A stretch of 44,625 nt of DNA. Origin: a virus. The DNA lies in the IMG/VR virus record IMGVR_UViG_3300008120_000277, positions 1 to 44,625 of that record; one strand, 5' to 3'. The translations under genes and the position numbers were made by a program. The notes beneath the pieces were generated by a model. It did not search any database, was not told where the DNA came from, and saw only the letters and a list, made by a program, of their open reading frames with translations. Below, one piece after another: positions 43,638-44,625 of this stretch (position 1 is the stretch's first letter; each line of letters opens with the position of its first letter).

Positions 43638-44625
43638 ATGGATACATTGGTTCTGGAAGATGTTGATTCAGTATTCATCCGTGTGCGTTGTGAACGCGGC
43701 ACCGCAAAGGAGTTGAGCGATTGCTTCTCCTTCAAGGTTCCAAACCACAAGTACATGTCGCGTTTCCGCAAGTCGCGGTGGAGTGGCGACATCAAACTCT
43801 ACAACATAGGCAAGGCAACGATCTACAGAGGTCTGAAGAACTATGTCACAAAGTTCGCCTGTGATCGTGGTTATCATGTGGAGAGCAGTCTTTCACAGAA
43901 TCAATCCATTCCTCTAGACAACGAGGGCTTGGATGATCTCTTCAACAGATGCGTAGGCAAGGCATCTGGAATACCTTCATTACACGACCATCAGCGGGAA
44001 GCCATCATCAAGGCTACCGAGGCATCAAGGCTTCTGCTCGTCTCTCCGACAGGCAGTGGCAAATCCATGATCATCTACCTTCTGCTCAGGCATTTACTTG
44101 AAAATGTCGATGGCAAGATTCTCATAGTTGTTCCAACCATAGGTCTTGTTACACAGATGGCAAGTGATTTCGAAGCCTATGCCAAGGGAACGGATTGGAA
44201 AGTTTCAAAGAACTGCCACCCGATTTATGCGGGACAAGACAAAGAAACAAACAAACGAGTTGTCATCACCACATGGCAATCAGTGTTCAAGCAACCACGC
44301 GCTTACTTCGACCAGTTCAAGGTTGTTTTCGGTGATGAATGCCATATGTTCAAGGCAAAGTCTCTCACTGGCATCATGGAAAAATTGACTGATTGCAACT
44401 ATAGGATTGGCACCACGGGAACACTTGATGGAATGCAATGCCACAAGTTGATCATCGAAGGTCTGTTCGGACCTTCCTATCATGTCACAACCACGAAGAA
44501 ACTCATCGACAAGAACATACTTTCGCATCTGAAAATCGACACAATACTACTTCAATACAGAGAAGACGAAAGACGCGCTGTCAGCAAGTATAACTATAGT
44601 GACGAGATGTTGTGGCTTATCCACA
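43638..44625 (+). CDS. uvsW: UvsW DNA/RNA helicase, 3'-truncated by window end
   Basis: SF2 helicase that unwinds R-loops and branched DNA and switches the phage from origin- to recombination-dependent replication. 329 codons are visible, open to the end. The N-terminal domain of about 110 residues (FKVPNHKYMSRFRKSRW, WSGDIKLYNI) matches the UvsW DNA-binding part. Motif I SPTGSGKS (136-143), motif II DECH (233-236) and motif III-like TTGTL (259-263) follow. No Shine-Dalgarno precedes the ATG. T4 UvsW has about 500 residues, so roughly a third (helicase motifs IV-VI) is beyond the window. Confidence 0.93.
   Translation, partial: MDTLVLEDVDSVFIRVRCERGTAKELSDCFSFKVPNHKYMSRFRKSRWSGDIKLYNIGKATIYRGLKNYVTKFACDRGYHVESSLSQNQSIPLDNEGLDDLFNRCVGKASGIPSLHDHQREAIIKATEASRLLLVSPTGSGKSMIIYLLLRHLLENVDGKILIVVPTIGLVTQMASDFEAYAKGTDWKVSKNCHPIYAGQDKETNKRVVITTWQSVFKQPRAYFDQFKVVFGDECHMFKAKSLTGIMEKLTDCNYRIGTTGTLDGMQCHKLIIEGLFGPSYHVTTTKKLIDKNILSHLKIDTILLQYREDERRAVSKYNYSDEMLWLIH

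Overview
The window is a continuous piece of a T4-like contractile-tailed phage (myovirus) genome. All genes are on the + strand, packed with ATGA/TAATG overlaps or very short gaps, and their order follows the T4 virion blocks: baseplate hub and wedge, fibres, neck, terminase, sheath/tube, portal, prohead core, protease, scaffold, capsid. There is no integrase, repressor, tRNA, IS element or CRISPR array, and no gene-free stretch longer than about 80 bases. Several traits are, from general knowledge, more like the marine cyanophage-type T4-like phages than the enterobacterial ones: a gp5 without a lysozyme domain, a huge DUF4815-type protein in place of gp9-gp12, a fibre cassette before gp13, and gp3-uvsY-uvsW directly after gp23. 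No photosynthesis gene is visible here, so the host cannot be named.

Layout. 1-3.4 kb: truncated gp5 spike, a tiny carbohydrate-binding-like protein, a PAAR spike tip, a helical structural protein, a membrane-anchored GAF-like protein, gp25. 3.4-9.6 kb: wedge proteins gp6, a short gp7-like protein and an enlarged gp8. 9.6-24.2 kb: host-recognition region with a 1751-aa DUF4815 protein, a 56-aa coiled-coil ORF, a tail fibre, a gp12-like collar-domain fibre, two beta-solenoid-like proteins (one with a Cys ladder) and a LamG-like protein. 24.2-31.4 kb: a small unknown, neck gp13/gp14, gp15, an 819-aa unknown, terminase gp16/gp17. 31.4-36.7 kb: two tandem tail sheath paralogues and the tail tube. 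36.7-42.1 kb: portal gp20, gp67-like core protein, gp21 protease, gp22 scaffold, gp23 capsid, then a strong intrinsic terminator. 42.1-44.6 kb: gp3, then uvsY, dCMP deaminase and a truncated uvsW, i.e. recombination and nucleotide metabolism.

Regulation. T4-type late promoter octamers (consensus TATAAATA) lie just before the membrane/gp25/gp6 block, the tail fibre, the tail tube, the scaffold and uvsW. uvsY has instead a sigma70-type extended -10 promoter. The predicted transcription starts of uvsY and uvsW fall on the A of their ATG codons and neither has a Shine-Dalgarno sequence, so both may be leaderless.

Most notable points: the tandem tail sheath genes (the second with about 244 extra residues inserted in the middle), the Cys-ladder solenoid protein, a module repeated three times in two neighbouring fibres, the membrane/GAF-like protein inside the baseplate operon, and the possible leaderless recombination genes. 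I did not find a clearly new multi-gene system; these are unusual elaborations on a recognisable virion and recombination gene set.
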